Assembly (NCBI RefSeq): GCF_025420585.1
Contig: NZ_JAOEGB010000001.1
Span: 682,001-746,000 of the forward strand
From: Planotetraspora sp. A-T 1434
GTDB lineage: Bacteria; Actinomycetota; Actinomycetes; Streptosporangiales; Streptosporangiaceae
Reading direction: 5' to 3'
Length of the DNA: 64,000 nt
Shown: one piece after another, positions 25,012 through 33,883 of the stretch
Layout: every line of letters starts with the position of its first letter
How positions within the stretch are numbered: position 1 is the first letter of the stretch
Position numbers and translations under genes: made by a program
Notes under the pieces: generated by a model
Told to the model about the DNA's origin: nothing
The model's database searches: none
Seen by the model: the letters and a program-made list of their open reading frames with translations, nothing else

Positions 25012-25470
25012 GTGGCAGTCAAGATCAAGCTCAAGCGGCTCGGGATGATCCGCAACCCGCAGTACCGCATCGTCGTCGCCGACAGCCGCACCAAGCGTGA
25101 CGGCCGGGCGATCGAGGAGATCGGTCTGTACCACCCGAAGGAGAACCCCTCGCGTATCGAGGTCGACTCCGAGCGGGCGCAGTACTGGCTGGGTGTCGGC
25201 GCGCAGCCGACCGACCCGGTCCTCAAGCTCTTCAAGCTGACCGGCGACTGGCAGAAGTTCAAGGGCGAGGCCGCTCCGGCTCCGCTCCTGGTCGCCGAGG
25301 CGAAGCCGGACCGGCACGCCGCCTACGAGGCCGCGGCCAAGGAGTCGCTCTCGGGTGACACCGGCGGCGCCGCCACCACGCAGAAGAAGGCCAGGAAGCC
25401 CGCCAAGGCCGAAGAGACCGCCGAGACCCCGGCCGCCGCCGCCGAGGAGAAGCCGGAAGGCGAGGCCTGA
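25012..25470 (+). CDS. rpsP: 30S ribosomal protein S16
   Basis: A 152-residue protein. The first 85 residues are classic S16 ([39 protein letters not shown]). A roughly 65-residue Ala/Glu/Lys-rich tail is longer than in most bacteria but usual in actinobacteria. Start is GTG 25012 after AGGAGAG. Confidence 0.97.
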   Translation: MAVKIKLKRLGMIRNPQYRIVVADSRTKRDGRAIEEIGLYHPKENPSRIEVDSERAQYWLGVGAQPTDPVLKLFKLTGDWQKFKGEAAPAPLLVAEAKPDRHAAYEAAAKESLSGDTGGAATTQKKARKPAKAEETAETPAAAAEEKPEGEA

Positions 25471-25471
25471 G

Positions 25472-25714
25472 GTGCTCGAGGAGGCCCTCGAGCACCTGGT
25501 TAAGGGCATCGTCGAGCATCCCGGCGACGTCCAGGTCCGGGCTCGGCGCATCCGCACCGGGCGCGTTCTCGAGGTCCGGGTCCACCCCGAGGACCTCGGC
25601 AAGGTCATCGGCCGCGGGGGCCGTACGGCCAAGGCGTTGCGCACCGTCGTCAACGCCCTGTCCGACGGCAAGTACGTGCGGGTCGACCTGGTCGACCTGG
25701 ACGAGGCCCGCTGA
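25472..25714 (+). CDS. khpA: RNA-binding KH-domain protein KhpA
   Basis: An 80-residue KH-domain protein starting at GTG 25472, one base after the rpsP stop. The core HPEDLGKVIGRGGRTAKALRTVV carries the RNA-binding GXXG loop (GRGG). It is the conserved small RNA chaperone between rpsP and rimM. Longer frames upstream run inside rpsP. Confidence 0.92.
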   Translation: MLEEALEHLVKGIVEHPGDVQVRARRIRTGRVLEVRVHPEDLGKVIGRGGRTAKALRTVVNALSDGKYVRVDLVDLDEAR

Positions 25715-25728
25715 GCAGAACCGCATGT

Positions 25729-25758
25729 CCGGGGGACCCTCGTACGGGGGTCCCCCGG
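25729..25758 (+). terminator. Hairpin between khpA and rimM
   Basis: Arms CCGGGGGACCC and GGGTCCCCCGG (11 bases, 8-base loop), 14 bases after the khpA stop, followed by CTCGGTTTCG. It may be a terminator or an attenuator that separates the ribosomal protein genes from rimM-trmD. Confidence 0.6.
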
Positions 25759-25831
25759 CTCGGTTTCGGGGGCCTCACGCATTTTCGACGGCGGTTCAGA
25801 GGATTCCGAGGGTCTGGAGGGAAGGCGAGAA

Positions 25832-26395
25832 GTGCAGCTTGTCGTGGGCAGGATCGGCCGACCGCACGGCGTGCGGGGTGAGGTCACCGTCGAGGTGCGC
25901 ACCGACGACCCCGAGTTGCGCTTCGCCGCTGGTACGGCTCTCGCCACCGATCCCGCGAATGTCGGGCCGCTCACCATCGAGCGGGCCCGCTGGCATTCCG
26001 GCATCCTGCTGCTGACCCTGGCCGGCGTGCACGACAGGGACGCCGCCGAGGAGCTCCGCGGCACGACGCTGGTCGTCGACTCCGCCGAGATCCCGCCGTC
26101 CGATGATCCGGACGAGTTCCACGACTACCAGCTCATCGGCCTCGCCGTCGTGACGACGAGGGGCGAGAAGGTGGGAGAGGTCAGCGATGTCCTCCACCAC
26201 GGCCAGGACCTGCTGGTAGTCAGCCGTCCGTCCCGGGACGACGTCTATGTCCCGTTCGTCAAGGCGCTGGTCCCCGAGATCGACCTCGGGAAGGGCGTGC
26301 TCGTCCTGGACGCCCCGCCCGGCCTGCTCGATCTCGACAGAGCTGATGTCGACGGGGCCGATGTTGACGGGGCCGATGTTGACGGGGCCGAGTAG
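25832..26395 (+). CDS. rimM: 16S rRNA processing protein RimM
   Basis: A 187-residue ribosome maturation factor that binds S19 on the 30S subunit. The N-terminal barrel begins LVVGRIGRPHGVRGEVTV; the PRC-barrel part contains DYQLIGLAVVT and VPFVKALVPEIDL. The last 17 residues are a simple repeat (ADVDG x3), an addition beyond the family core. GTG start at 25832. Confidence 0.95.
   Translation: MQLVVGRIGRPHGVRGEVTVEVRTDDPELRFAAGTALATDPANVGPLTIERARWHSGILLLTLAGVHDRDAAEELRGTTLVVDSAEIPPSDDPDEFHDYQLIGLAVVTTRGEKVGEVSDVLHHGQDLLVVSRPSRDDVYVPFVKALVPEIDLGKGVLVLDAPPGLLDLDRADVDGADVDGADVDGAE
26342..26392 (+). repeat. 15-bp tandem repeat at the 3' end of rimM
   Basis: Three units of GCCGATGTTGACGGG (the first with two changes) plus a partial unit encode ADVDG repeats at the RimM C-terminus. 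This is likely replication slippage tolerated beyond the folded domain. Confidence 0.8.
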
Positions 26396-26405
26396 AGGGG
26401 GACGG

Positions 26406-27305
26406 ATGCGCGCCGACATCATCTCGATCTTCCCGGAGTATTTCGCGCCGCTCGACGTCTCCCTGATGGGCAAGGCGCGGGAGCGCGGCATCCTCGACAT
26501 CCGCCTCCACCAGCTCCGCGACTGGACCCGCGACGTCCACAAGACCGTGGACGACACGCCGTACGGCGGTGGCCCCGGGATGGTGATGAAACCGGAGATC
26601 TGGGGCGAGGCCATCGACGCCGTCGTCGCCCAGGGGCAGCGAGATCAGCAGGGTCATCAGGCTCATCAGGGCGGTGGGGAAGGCGGCGTGCCGGCCGCGC
26701 TGCCCCGGATGATCGTGCCCACGCCGAGCGGCCGGCCGTTCACGCAGGAAGTGGCCCTGGAGTACGCCAAGGAGCCGTGGCTTCTCTTCGCCCCCGCCCG
26801 CTATGAGGGCATCGACTCGCGCGTCATGGCCGAGTACGGCTCCCGCCTGCGGGTCGACGAGGTCAGCATCGGCGACTACGTCCTCGCGGGGGGAGAGGCG
26901 GCCGTATTAGTGATCGTCGAGGCGGTCGGGCGGCTGCTGCCCGGGGTGCTCGGCAACGCGTGCTCGGTCGCCGACGACTCCTTCGCCCCCGGCGCGATGG
27001 CCAACCTGCTCGAAGGTCCCGTTTACACCAAGCCGCCCGTGTGGCGCGGCCATGAGGTGCCGGAGATCCTCCTGTCGGGCCACCACGGGAAGATCGCTCG
27101 CTGGCGGCGGGACGAGGCGCTCCGCCGTACGCTGGAGAAGAGGCCGGAGCTTGCCGCCAGGCTCGACGCCGGCAGCCTCGACGCGCACGATAGGCGCGTG
27201 CTTGAGGCGTTCGAGGGCCGGCCATCCGGCGGCTCTTCCGGTGACCCGTTCAGCGGCTCTTCCGGCGGCTCGTTTCGCGCCGGGCCGGAAGATGTGGCAA
27301 ACTGA
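26406..27305 (+). CDS. trmD: tRNA (guanine-37-N1)-methyltransferase TrmD
   Basis: A 299-residue SPOUT-class enzyme that methylates G37 of tRNAs using S-adenosylmethionine. Motifs are MRADIISIFPEYF, DTPYGGGPGMVMKPE, the knot region RYEGIDSRV...EVSIGDYVLAGGEAA, and LEGPVYTKP. A Gln/His/Gly-rich insert (QRDQQGHQAHQGGGEGG) sits near residue 80 where many homologues have a shorter loop. A Ser/Gly-rich tail follows. Start ATG 26406, ten bases after rimM. Confidence 0.96.
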   Translation: MRADIISIFPEYFAPLDVSLMGKARERGILDIRLHQLRDWTRDVHKTVDDTPYGGGPGMVMKPEIWGEAIDAVVAQGQRDQQGHQAHQGGGEGGVPAALPRMIVPTPSGRPFTQEVALEYAKEPWLLFAPARYEGIDSRVMAEYGSRLRVDEVSIGDYVLAGGEAAVLVIVEAVGRLLPGVLGNACSVADDSFAPGAMANLLEGPVYTKPPVWRGHEVPEILLSGHHGKIARWRRDEALRRTLEKRPELAARLDAGSLDAHDRRVLEAFEGRPSGGSSGDPFSGSSGGSFRAGPEDVAN

Positions 27306-27490
27306 ATCGCTGCTGCCGACTTTCGTTGTCGCGGCATGGCCGGGCAAGGTCCGGTCCCAGACGTAAAGTCAGACTCATCAAAAAGCCAGACGTATCAAAA
27401 GCCAAGCGTGCGTGTCCCCCTCGTCGCCGAGCCCCGCGGGCCGGCCGGGTGGACCTCCGTGCGCGCTCATGTCAATGAGGAACCGCTGCC

Positions 27491-27856
27491 ATGCACACGC
27501 AGATCCAGGAGCTCGAGAAGGCTGCCCTCCGCAGCGACGTACCGGCGTTCCGCCCGGGTGACACGCTGGAGGTCCACGTCCGCGTCGTCGAGGGCAACCG
27601 GTCCCGCATCCAGGTGTTCAAGGGCTTCGTCCTGCGCCGCCAGGGCGGTGGCGCCCGCGAGACGTTCACCGTCCGCAAGGTCAGCTACGGCGTGGGCGTC
27701 GAGCGGACCTTCCCGGTCCACAGCCCGGTGATCGAGAAGATCAACGTCCTGACCCGCGGTGACGTCCGCCGGGCGAAGCTCTACTACATGCGTGACCTGC
27801 GCGGCAAGGCCGCCCGCATCCGCGAGAAGCGTGAGGCGCTCCCGGCGTCCAAGTAG
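27491..27856 (+). CDS. rplS: 50S ribosomal protein L19
   Basis: A 121-residue protein of standard length, with [46 protein letters not shown] and a C-terminal [15 protein letters not shown]. It lies 185 bases after trmD with a leader of its own, and is followed by a clear terminator. Confidence 0.97.
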   Translation: MHTQIQELEKAALRSDVPAFRPGDTLEVHVRVVEGNRSRIQVFKGFVLRRQGGGARETFTVRKVSYGVGVERTFPVHSPVIEKINVLTRGDVRRAKLYYMRDLRGKAARIREKREALPASK

Positions 27857-27870
27857 GCGAAGCGATGATC

Positions 27871-27906
27871 GTGGTCCGTGCCGTACGGCGCGGACCACTT
27901 TCTTTT
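27871..27906 (+). terminator. Rho-independent terminator after rplS
   Basis: Arms GTGGTCCG and CGGACCAC enclose the palindrome GCCGTACGGC and are followed by TTTCTTTT. It lies 14 bases after the rplS stop. Confidence 0.85.
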
Positions 27907-27966
27907 GCCGCCGATGGCCGAGTCCGCGACCATGACTGTCGTGGACATCATCTAGGCTCAGCAGCG

Positions 27967-28815
27967 ATGGCTATTGAGGGACAGGGGTCCGGCGGGCGCC
28001 GCCCTGCCGAGGACGGGGTGGACGTGGTCGCGGAAGACACCCAGCAGGCCGCCAAGAGCGGCGGCGGGAAGAAGGGCTCCTTCTGGCGGGAGCTGCCCGT
28101 CCTGATAGTGGTCGCCGTCGTTCTGGCGCTGCTCATCAAGTCCTTCGTGGTCCAGGCTTTCTACATCCCGTCCGAGTCGATGGAGGACACGCTCCTCACG
28201 AACGACCGGGTCCTGGTCAACAAGCTCGTCTACCGGGTGCGCGACATCGAGCGCGGCGACATCGTCGTGTTCAGCGGCGTCGACTCCTGGGACCCCGAGG
28301 TCAAGCTCGAGGAGCCGTCGAATCCGATCGCCGGGTTCTTCCGCTGGGTCGGCACCGCGTTCGGGTTCGTCCCCGGTGAGAAGGACTACATCAAGCGGGT
28401 CATCGGCGTGCCCGGCGACAAGGTCAAGTGCTGCGACGCCAAGGGCCGGATCACGGTGAACGGCGTGCCGCTCGAGGAGAAGTCGTACCTCTACCCGGGC
28501 GACGTCCCGTCGTCGCGGGAGTTCGAGGTCACCGTGCCGAAGGACCGGCTCTGGGTCATGGGCGACCACCGGTCGGTCTCGCTCGACTCCCGGTCGCACC
28601 AGGGTGATCCGGGCGGGGGCACCATCCCCGCCAACGAGGTGATCGGGCGGGCCTTCGTCATCGTCTGGCCGTTCAACCGGGCCAAGATCCTGCCGATCCC
28701 CGAGACGTTCGCCCAGCCGGCCCTCCAGGCCGCGGCCGGAGCCGCCCCGGCGGTCCTCGGGCTGGCCGGAGCCATCCCGCTCGTGGCGCTGCGCCGCCGT
28801 CTGGCCAGGCGGTAA
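27967..28815 (+). CDS. lepB: Signal peptidase I (first of two)
   Basis: A 282-residue membrane protease that removes signal peptides. After a hydrophilic 40-residue N-terminus, one transmembrane segment (about 43-61) leads into FYIPSESM (catalytic Ser71) and YIKRVIGVPGD (catalytic Lys143); box E (MGDHRSVSLDSR) is present. It has a C-terminal hydrophobic stretch (PAVLGLAGAIPLVAL) followed by RRRLARR, suggesting a second membrane anchor. Start ATG 27967; the longer frame begins in the rplS terminator. Confidence 0.95.
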   Translation: MAIEGQGSGGRRPAEDGVDVVAEDTQQAAKSGGGKKGSFWRELPVLIVVAVVLALLIKSFVVQAFYIPSESMEDTLLTNDRVLVNKLVYRVRDIERGDIVVFSGVDSWDPEVKLEEPSNPIAGFFRWVGTAFGFVPGEKDYIKRVIGVPGDKVKCCDAKGRITVNGVPLEEKSYLYPGDVPSSREFEVTVPKDRLWVMGDHRSVSLDSRSHQGDPGGGTIPANEVIGRAFVIVWPFNRAKILPIPETFAQPALQAAAGAAPAVLGLAGAIPLVALRRRLARR

Positions 28816-28819
28816 CGCG

Positions 28820-29419
28820 GTGCCCGAGACCGAAGACAAGGACTCCTCCACCAAGAAGCGCTCGGGCCTGCGTGAAACTCTCATGTTCACGCTGGGCGGG
28901 ATCGCGGTGGCCCTCCTGGTGCACGCCTTCGTCCTGCAGTCGTTCTACATCCCGTCCGAGTCGATGGAGAACACGCTGCTGGTCAACGACCGGGTCGTGG
29001 TGAACAAGCTCGCCTACCGGTTCGGCGACGTGAAGCGCGGCGACATCGTCGTCTTCAAGGGCTGGACCGGAGAGGACACGATCAAGCGGGTGATCGGCGT
29101 CGGCGGCGACGTCGTCAAGTGCTGCGACGCCAAGCGCCGGATCACGGTCAACGGGACGCCGCTCGACGAGGAGGGCAAATACATTTACCCCGGGGCCTAC
29201 CCTTCGGGCCGGCAGTTCGAGGTCAAGGTCCCCGCTGGGCGTCTCTGGCTCATGGGTGACCACCGGAACAACTCGCAGGACTCCCGGCATTTCCTGGAGG
29301 ACGGCCATTACGGCACGGTCTCGGAGGACGACGTGATCGGCCGGGCGTTCGTGCGCTACTGGCCCCTGTCACGCCTGTCCTTCCTGTCCCGGCCCGAGAC
29401 TTTCTCGGCCGTCCACTGA
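28820..29419 (+). CDS. lepB: Signal peptidase I (second of two)
   Basis: A 199-residue paralogue of the preceding gene, four bases after its stop. One transmembrane segment (about 21-38), catalytic Ser48 in FYIPSESM, Lys89 in TIKRVIG, and MGDHRNNSQDSR. It lacks the C-terminal anchor of the first enzyme. Tandem type I signal peptidases are usual in actinomycetes. Confidence 0.95.
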   Translation: MPETEDKDSSTKKRSGLRETLMFTLGGIAVALLVHAFVLQSFYIPSESMENTLLVNDRVVVNKLAYRFGDVKRGDIVVFKGWTGEDTIKRVIGVGGDVVKCCDAKRRITVNGTPLDEEGKYIYPGAYPSGRQFEVKVPAGRLWLMGDHRNNSQDSRHFLEDGHYGTVSEDDVIGRAFVRYWPLSRLSFLSRPETFSAVH

Positions 29420-29497
29420 AGCTGCCTGCGACGACGTCCTCCGGGTGCGCTCCTGCCGTACCACGGGGGCTGAATGGGGCGTAATCTGCTTGTCGTC

Positions 29498-30223
29498 ATG
29501 ACAGCTCTGTATCGCCCGCGTCCCAGCGTCGTCCGGCGGGATTCCGGACTCTACGGTTACGAGCGAGCTCTCGCCCGGCGGGGGCTCACGCCGGTCGCCG
29601 GGGTGGACGAGGCCGGTCGGGGCGCCTGCGCCGGGCCGCTCGTCGTGGCCGCGGTGGTGCTGGGCCGGGAGATCGACGGGCTGAGCGACTCCAAGCTGCT
29701 GACCGAGGCCGTCCGTGAGCGCATGTACGACCGGATAGTCGCCACGGCGAAGGCCGTCAGCGTGGTCGTGGTCCCGCCCCAGGACATCGACGCGCGCGGC
29801 CTGCACAAGTGCAACGTCGCCGGGATGCGCCGCGCGGTGGCAGGCCTGGGAAGCGACCTCGGCTACATCCTGGTCGACGGGTTCCCCGTCCCCGGGCTCC
29901 CGGCGCCGTCGCTGGCGGTGTGGAAGGGCGACCAGGTCGCGGCCTGCATGGCGGCCGCCTCGATCGTCGCCAAGGTCACCAGGGACCGCATGATGCACAG
30001 CCTGGACGAGATTTACCCCCAGTACGGCTTCGCCGTACACAAGGGATATGTGACGCCCGGCCATCGGCGGGCTTTGGCGGTTCACGGACCGAGCCCGCAT
30101 CATCGGTTCTCGTTCGTGACTGTGGCAAAAGTGACTCGTGGGATCGAGATCCGGCACGCGAGCCCGTGGACCGGGCAGGATGAGGACATGCGGGAGAATG
30201 AGGTAGGGGCCGGTGTCGTCTGA
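29498..30223 (+). CDS. rnhB: Ribonuclease HII
   Basis: About 241 residues; removes RNA from RNA-DNA hybrids. Active-site motifs are GVDEAGRGACAGPLV (Asp-Glu), DSKLL and VDGFPVP, with AASIVAKVTRDR and HKGYVTPGHRRAL further on. I favour ATG 29498 (MTALYRPRPSVV); an in-frame ATG at 29474 would add 8 residues. Confidence 0.94.
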   Translation: MTALYRPRPSVVRRDSGLYGYERALARRGLTPVAGVDEAGRGACAGPLVVAAVVLGREIDGLSDSKLLTEAVRERMYDRIVATAKAVSVVVVPPQDIDARGLHKCNVAGMRRAVAGLGSDLGYILVDGFPVPGLPAPSLAVWKGDQVAACMAAASIVAKVTRDRMMHSLDEIYPQYGFAVHKGYVTPGHRRALAVHGPSPHHRFSFVTVAKVTRGIEIRHASPWTGQDEDMRENEVGAGVV

Positions 30224-30262
30224 ACGGGCGATCTCGACGGGGAGCGCAAGAGGAGGACCGGG

Positions 30263-30586
30263 ATGAGCGCGGAAGATCTCGAAAAATACGAGACTGAGAT
30301 GGAGCTGCAGCTCTACCGGGAGTACCGCGACGTGGTGGGGCTGTTCACCTACGTTGTCGAGACGGAGCGGCGCTTCTATCTCACCAACTCGGTGGACCTC
30401 GACGTCCGCACGGCCGAGAACGGCGACGTCTTCTTCGACGTGAAGATGCAGGACGCCTGGGTCTGGGACATGTACCGCCCGGCCAGGTTCGTCAAGAACG
30501 TGCGGGTGGTGACCTTCAAGGACGTCAACGTCGAAGAGCTGGCCAAGCCCGATCTCGAGATGCCCAAGGAAGGCTTCTCCAGCTAG
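30263..30586 (+). CDS. DUF2469 family protein
   Basis: A 107-residue acidic protein: MSAEDLEKYETEMELQLYREYRDVVGLF, typical of the small conserved actinobacterial DUF2469 family that follows rnhB. Function is unknown. Good ribosome binding site (GGAGG) 39 bases after rnhB. Confidence 0.9.
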   Translation: MSAEDLEKYETEMELQLYREYRDVVGLFTYVVETERRFYLTNSVDLDVRTAENGDVFFDVKMQDAWVWDMYRPARFVKNVRVVTFKDVNVEELAKPDLEMPKEGFSS

Positions 30587-30592
30587 TGTCCT

Positions 30593-30618
30593 GCCCGGCC
30601 GCCCACCAGCGGCCGGGC
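30593..30618 (+). terminator. Hairpin after the rnhB/DUF2469 operon
   Basis: Arms GCCCGGCCGC and GCGGCCGGGC with a 6-base loop, 6 bases after the stop, followed by CTTCTGG. It is a likely terminator of the block. Confidence 0.7.
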
Positions 30619-30722
30619 CTTCTGGGCTCTGCGGGGGCTTTGCACGGGCGGCGTCTCGGGGTTATGCACAGAGCGGTGTTCGGCGGGTTCTTGCTCGTGC
30701 GGGAAGTCGCAGTGTTGCTCCC

Positions 30723-31646
30723 GTGCGTTTGTCTGCCCGTGTGCTGCTTGTGCTGTGTCCGGTCGCGTCACAGGTCCTTTGGCTGGTCGCGCCCGCGGTC
30801 GCCGAGCCGGGGCCGCCGGCCTCGCCCCGGCCCGCGTCCGGCTGGCGGTGGCCGCTGGCCGGTCACCCGACGGTGATCAGGCGCTTCGATCCTCCGGCGC
30901 AGCGATGGCTGGCGGGCCATCGCGGTGTCGATCTCGCGGCCGCGCCCGGCCAGGAGGTCCATGCCGTGGGCCCGGGAACGGTCGGACATGCCGGGCCGGT
31001 CGGCGGGAGGGGAGTGGTCACGATCGTCCACGCTGACGGCCTGCGGACGACGTACCTGCCGGTTCAGCCGTTGGTACGGCCCGGCGAGGCCGTCGGGGTG
31101 GGCGATGTCATCGGCATGGTCGTCAGCTCGCCGGGGCACTGCATGGTCACGTGCCTCCACTGGGGTCTGTTGCGCGGGGACTCATATCTCGACCCGCTCC
31201 TGCTGCTCGGCGTCGGTCAGGTCCGCCTGCTGCCGTTGTGGTCCCATCCGGAGACACCGCATGTCGCCAACCCGCTGCGGCCGGAGCCGGGGCCGGGCTT
31301 GAGGTCGGGGTCGGTGTCGGACGTGCCAACCGCCACGACGCCCGCCGCGCGGCCTCGGCTTTCGGCGGTGTCCGGGGCGTCCAAAGCCGAGCATGCCCGG
31401 GGAAGGGACTCCACCGGGCCTGCGGCCTCCGCGCCCGCCGCGCGGCCCGGGCTCTCGGCGGTGCCCGTCAGCGCCGTCCTGGCCGGCATGGGCACAACCT
31501 CAGCGTTGTGGCTGCTCATGGCTCTCGGCTCAGCGAGGGGGCCGAGCCGGCGCAGGACGCGGCAACCAGGTGTCAGGCGCGGGGGTGGGCCTGGCGGTAG
31601 GCGGCGCGGAGCCGATCGATCGAGACGTGCGTGTAGATCTGGGTAG
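30723..31646 (+). CDS. Secreted M23-type peptidase homologue
   Basis: A 307-residue protein with an N-terminal signal peptide (LLVLCPVASQVLWLVAPAVAEP) and an M23/LytM domain: FDPPAQRWLAGHRGVDLAA (His and Asp metal ligands) and HCMVTCLHWGLL. The second motif is normally HxH; here the first His is Cys. A Pro/Ala-rich linker leads to a hydrophobic segment near 250-265 (VSAVLAGMGTTSALWLLMAL) and a strongly basic end. It may act on peptidoglycan or be a non-catalytic activator. The 3' end overlaps the convergent xerC gene by 74 bases. Confidence 0.75.
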   Translation: MRLSARVLLVLCPVASQVLWLVAPAVAEPGPPASPRPASGWRWPLAGHPTVIRRFDPPAQRWLAGHRGVDLAAAPGQEVHAVGPGTVGHAGPVGGRGVVTIVHADGLRTTYLPVQPLVRPGEAVGVGDVIGMVVSSPGHCMVTCLHWGLLRGDSYLDPLLLLGVGQVRLLPLWSHPETPHVANPLRPEPGPGLRSGSVSDVPTATTPAARPRLSAVSGASKAEHARGRDSTGPAASAPAARPGLSAVPVSAVLAGMGTTSALWLLMALGSARGPSRRRTRQPGVRRGGGPGGRRRGADRSRRACRSG

Positions 31647-32493
31647 TGGCCAGAGAGGCATGGCCGAGGAGCTCTTGAACGCTGCGCAGGTCGGCTCCGC
31701 CCTCCAGCAAATGCGTGGCAGCGGTGTGGCGCAATCCATGCGGCCCCATGTCGGGAGCCTCGGCCTCGGCCAGGCGGGCGTGCACGACCCGGCGTACGGT
31801 CCCCTGATCGATCCGGCCGCCACGCACCCCGAGGAATAGCGCCGGGCCGGTTCCCTCGCGGATCCACAGCGGCCTGCCACGCACGCACCAGGCGTCCAGA
31901 GCGTGCAGCGCGGGCAGCCCGAAGGGCACGGTGCGCTCCTTGCGTCCTTTGCCCATCACTCTCACGGTGTTGCGGTCACGATCGACGTCGTCCACGTCGA
32001 GCCCGCAGAGCTCGCTCACGCGCATTCCGGTCGCATACAGCAACTCCATGATCGCCCGATCCCGCAGGTCCCGAGGATCGCCGGAACCGTCCAGGTCGAG
32101 TACGGCCTGCGCCTCGGCCTGGTCCAGGACCACGGGAAGAGCGCGGCTCGACTTGGCAGTGCCCAGGAGGAGGCCGGGATCGGTCGCGAGCAGGCCGCGC
32201 CGGTGGCAGAAGGCCGTGAATACCCGGGCACAGGCCGTCCGCCGCGCGAGTGTCGCCCGTGAGCGCCCGGCCTGATGCTGATCCCCGAGCCAATCACGCA
32301 AAACGGTGATATCGAGCGCGTCGAGGCTGTCATGACCGGCGGCTTCGAGGTGCGTCAGCAGCGAGGTGATGTCACCGAGGTAGGCCCGGACGGTGTGCGG
32401 TGACAGGTCCCGTTCCAGCCGGAGATGCCGCTCGAACGCCGCCAGGACGGTGTCGTTCACGCCTGAGACCCTGCCGTCGGTCATGGCCGCCAT
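31573..32493 (-). CDS. xerC: Tyrosine recombinase XerC
   Basis: About 306 residues. An N-terminal SAM-like core-binding domain (FERHLRLERDLSPHTVRAYLGD) is followed by the catalytic domain with Arg in GMRVSELCGL, Lys in VMGKGRKERTVPF, HGLRH, LLGHASLATTQIY and the nucleophile Tyr in IYTHVS. It resolves chromosome dimers at dif. It is the standard Xer gene near dprA and comM in actinomycetes, not a mobile element integrase. Start 32493 or 32484; the longer frame to 32667 has no matching N-terminus. Confidence 0.93.
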   Translation of the reverse strand: MAAMTDGRVSGVNDTVLAAFERHLRLERDLSPHTVRAYLGDITSLLTHLEAAGHDSLDALDITVLRDWLGDQHQAGRSRATLARRTACARVFTAFCHRRGLLATDPGLLLGTAKSSRALPVVLDQAEAQAVLDLDGSGDPRDLRDRAIMELLYATGMRVSELCGLDVDDVDRDRNTVRVMGKGRKERTVPFGLPALHALDAWCVRGRPLWIREGTGPALFLGVRGGRIDQGTVRRVVHARLAEAEAPDMGPHGLRHTAATHLLEGGADLRSVQELLGHASLATTQIYTHVSIDRLRAAYRQAHPRA

Positions 32494-32688
32494 GCTATCC
32501 ACCGCGCTATCCACCGCCCACGCGGCGGCTCCGGCTCCCGAAGTGTCAGCCTGCGTCCCAGGGGAGTCGCTCCTGTCCCGGGGGAGTGGCCCGCCCCGAA
32601 GTGGAGTTTCCACCTCGTGTCCCAAGGGGCGGCTCCCGCAACCTGGGGGCCGGCGCGACCTTGCCATGGCGGGCGCTCGCCTGCGGGA

Positions 32689-33882
32689 CTAGGGGTGGCG
32701 GGCGGGGCGGAGTCGCCAGCCTCGGGCGACGGGCTCTACGAAACCGGCCGCCATGAGACTGCCGAGGCAGCTCAGTGCCGTCGTCATGTCCACGCCCGCC
32801 GCCACGGCGATGGTCGCCGGCCCGGCGCCGCCGCGGGCTGGTACCGCTTCCAGGACTCGTCTCGTCTCGTCGTTCAGGCCGTCGCGTGGCCGTACCGGTC
32901 CTCGGGGCTCCGGTGCCAGGTCCGCGCCGATCGAGCCGACCAGCTCGATCACCTCCTCGACGGAGGTCACGCAGACCGCCTTTCCCTGGCGGATCAGCAC
33001 GTGGCAGCCCTCGGAGTTCTCGCTGGTGATCGGCCCCGGCACGGCCATGAGCTGCCGGTTGAGGGTGGACGCGTGCGTGGCGGTGTTGAGAGCTCCGCTA
33101 CGCACCGCGGCCTGCACGACGACCGTGCCCCGCGACAGCGCCGCGATGACCCGGTTCCTGACCAGGAAGCGCGGCCGTGTGGGATGGACGCCGGGAGGCC
33201 ACTCGCTGATCACCACGCCCTGGGAGCGGACGGCGCGGAACAGGTCCTCGTGGGCGCGGGGATAGCAGACGTCAGTCCCGCAGGCGAGCACGACGACCGT
33301 CGGGGAGCCGCCCGCGAGCGCGCCGCGATGGGCGGCGCCGTCGATCCCGTAGGCTCCACCGCTGATCACCGACCACCCTTCGTCGGCGAGCCTCGAGCCG
33401 AACTCGGACGCCACCGTGACCCCGTAGGCGGTGGCCGCCCTCGACCCGACGATCGCGACCGAGCGTAGGCAGGAGAAGCGCAGGTTGGCCTCGCCGTCCA
33501 GCCAGAGCCCGTAGGGCCGGTAGTCGCCGAGGTCGTCGAGCTGGGTCGGCCATTCCGGATCACCGGGGATGATCAGCCGGGCTCCGCGCTGCCGCCCCTG
33601 GGCGAGGTCGGCGGCCGGGTCGGCCTGGCGGGCCGCCCAGCCGGCGACCAGTTGTTCGAGGTTGAGCCGTCGCCGGGAGGCCTCGGCGAGCTCTTTCTCC
33701 CTCCTCGCGAACTCCGGCTCCAGTGCTCCCCGCCGAGCCTGGTCGAGCGCGCCTCGCGGGCCGTACCAGGCGATCAGCCGGCCCATGACGGGGTCGCCGG
33801 CCTCGGCGACGCGCATGAGCGCGACCCTGGCCAGCCGATCGTCCTCCAGCGGCTGTCCACCGCAGTCGAGCGACATCGACAT
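32689..33882 (-). CDS. dprA: DNA-processing protein DprA (Smf)
   Basis: A 397-residue Rossmann-like protein that protects incoming single-stranded DNA and loads RecA. It has an N-terminal helical region, then LGDYRPYGLWLDG, VAIVGSRAATAYG, SGGAYGIDGAAHRGAL and RNRVIAALSRGTVVVQA. A C-terminal winged helix (IAVAAGVDMTTALSCLGSLMAAGFV) closes the protein. It starts one base after the comM stop, so the two are co-transcribed. Confidence 0.95.
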   Translation of the reverse strand: MSMSLDCGGQPLEDDRLARVALMRVAEAGDPVMGRLIAWYGPRGALDQARRGALEPEFARREKELAEASRRRLNLEQLVAGWAARQADPAADLAQGRQRGARLIIPGDPEWPTQLDDLGDYRPYGLWLDGEANLRFSCLRSVAIVGSRAATAYGVTVASEFGSRLADEGWSVISGGAYGIDGAAHRGALAGGSPTVVVLACGTDVCYPRAHEDLFRAVRSQGVVISEWPPGVHPTRPRFLVRNRVIAALSRGTVVVQAAVRSGALNTATHASTLNRQLMAVPGPITSENSEGCHVLIRQGKAVCVTSVEEVIELVGSIGADLAPEPRGPVRPRDGLNDETRRVLEAVPARGGAGPATIAVAAGVDMTTALSCLGSLMAAGFVEPVARGWRLRPARHP

Positions 33883-33883
33883 G

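Noticed and set aside
31573-32493. Integrase of a mobile element
   Set aside because: The tyrosine recombinase has XerC length and motifs and lies in its usual place beside dprA and comM. No attachment site, tRNA or element genes accompany it.
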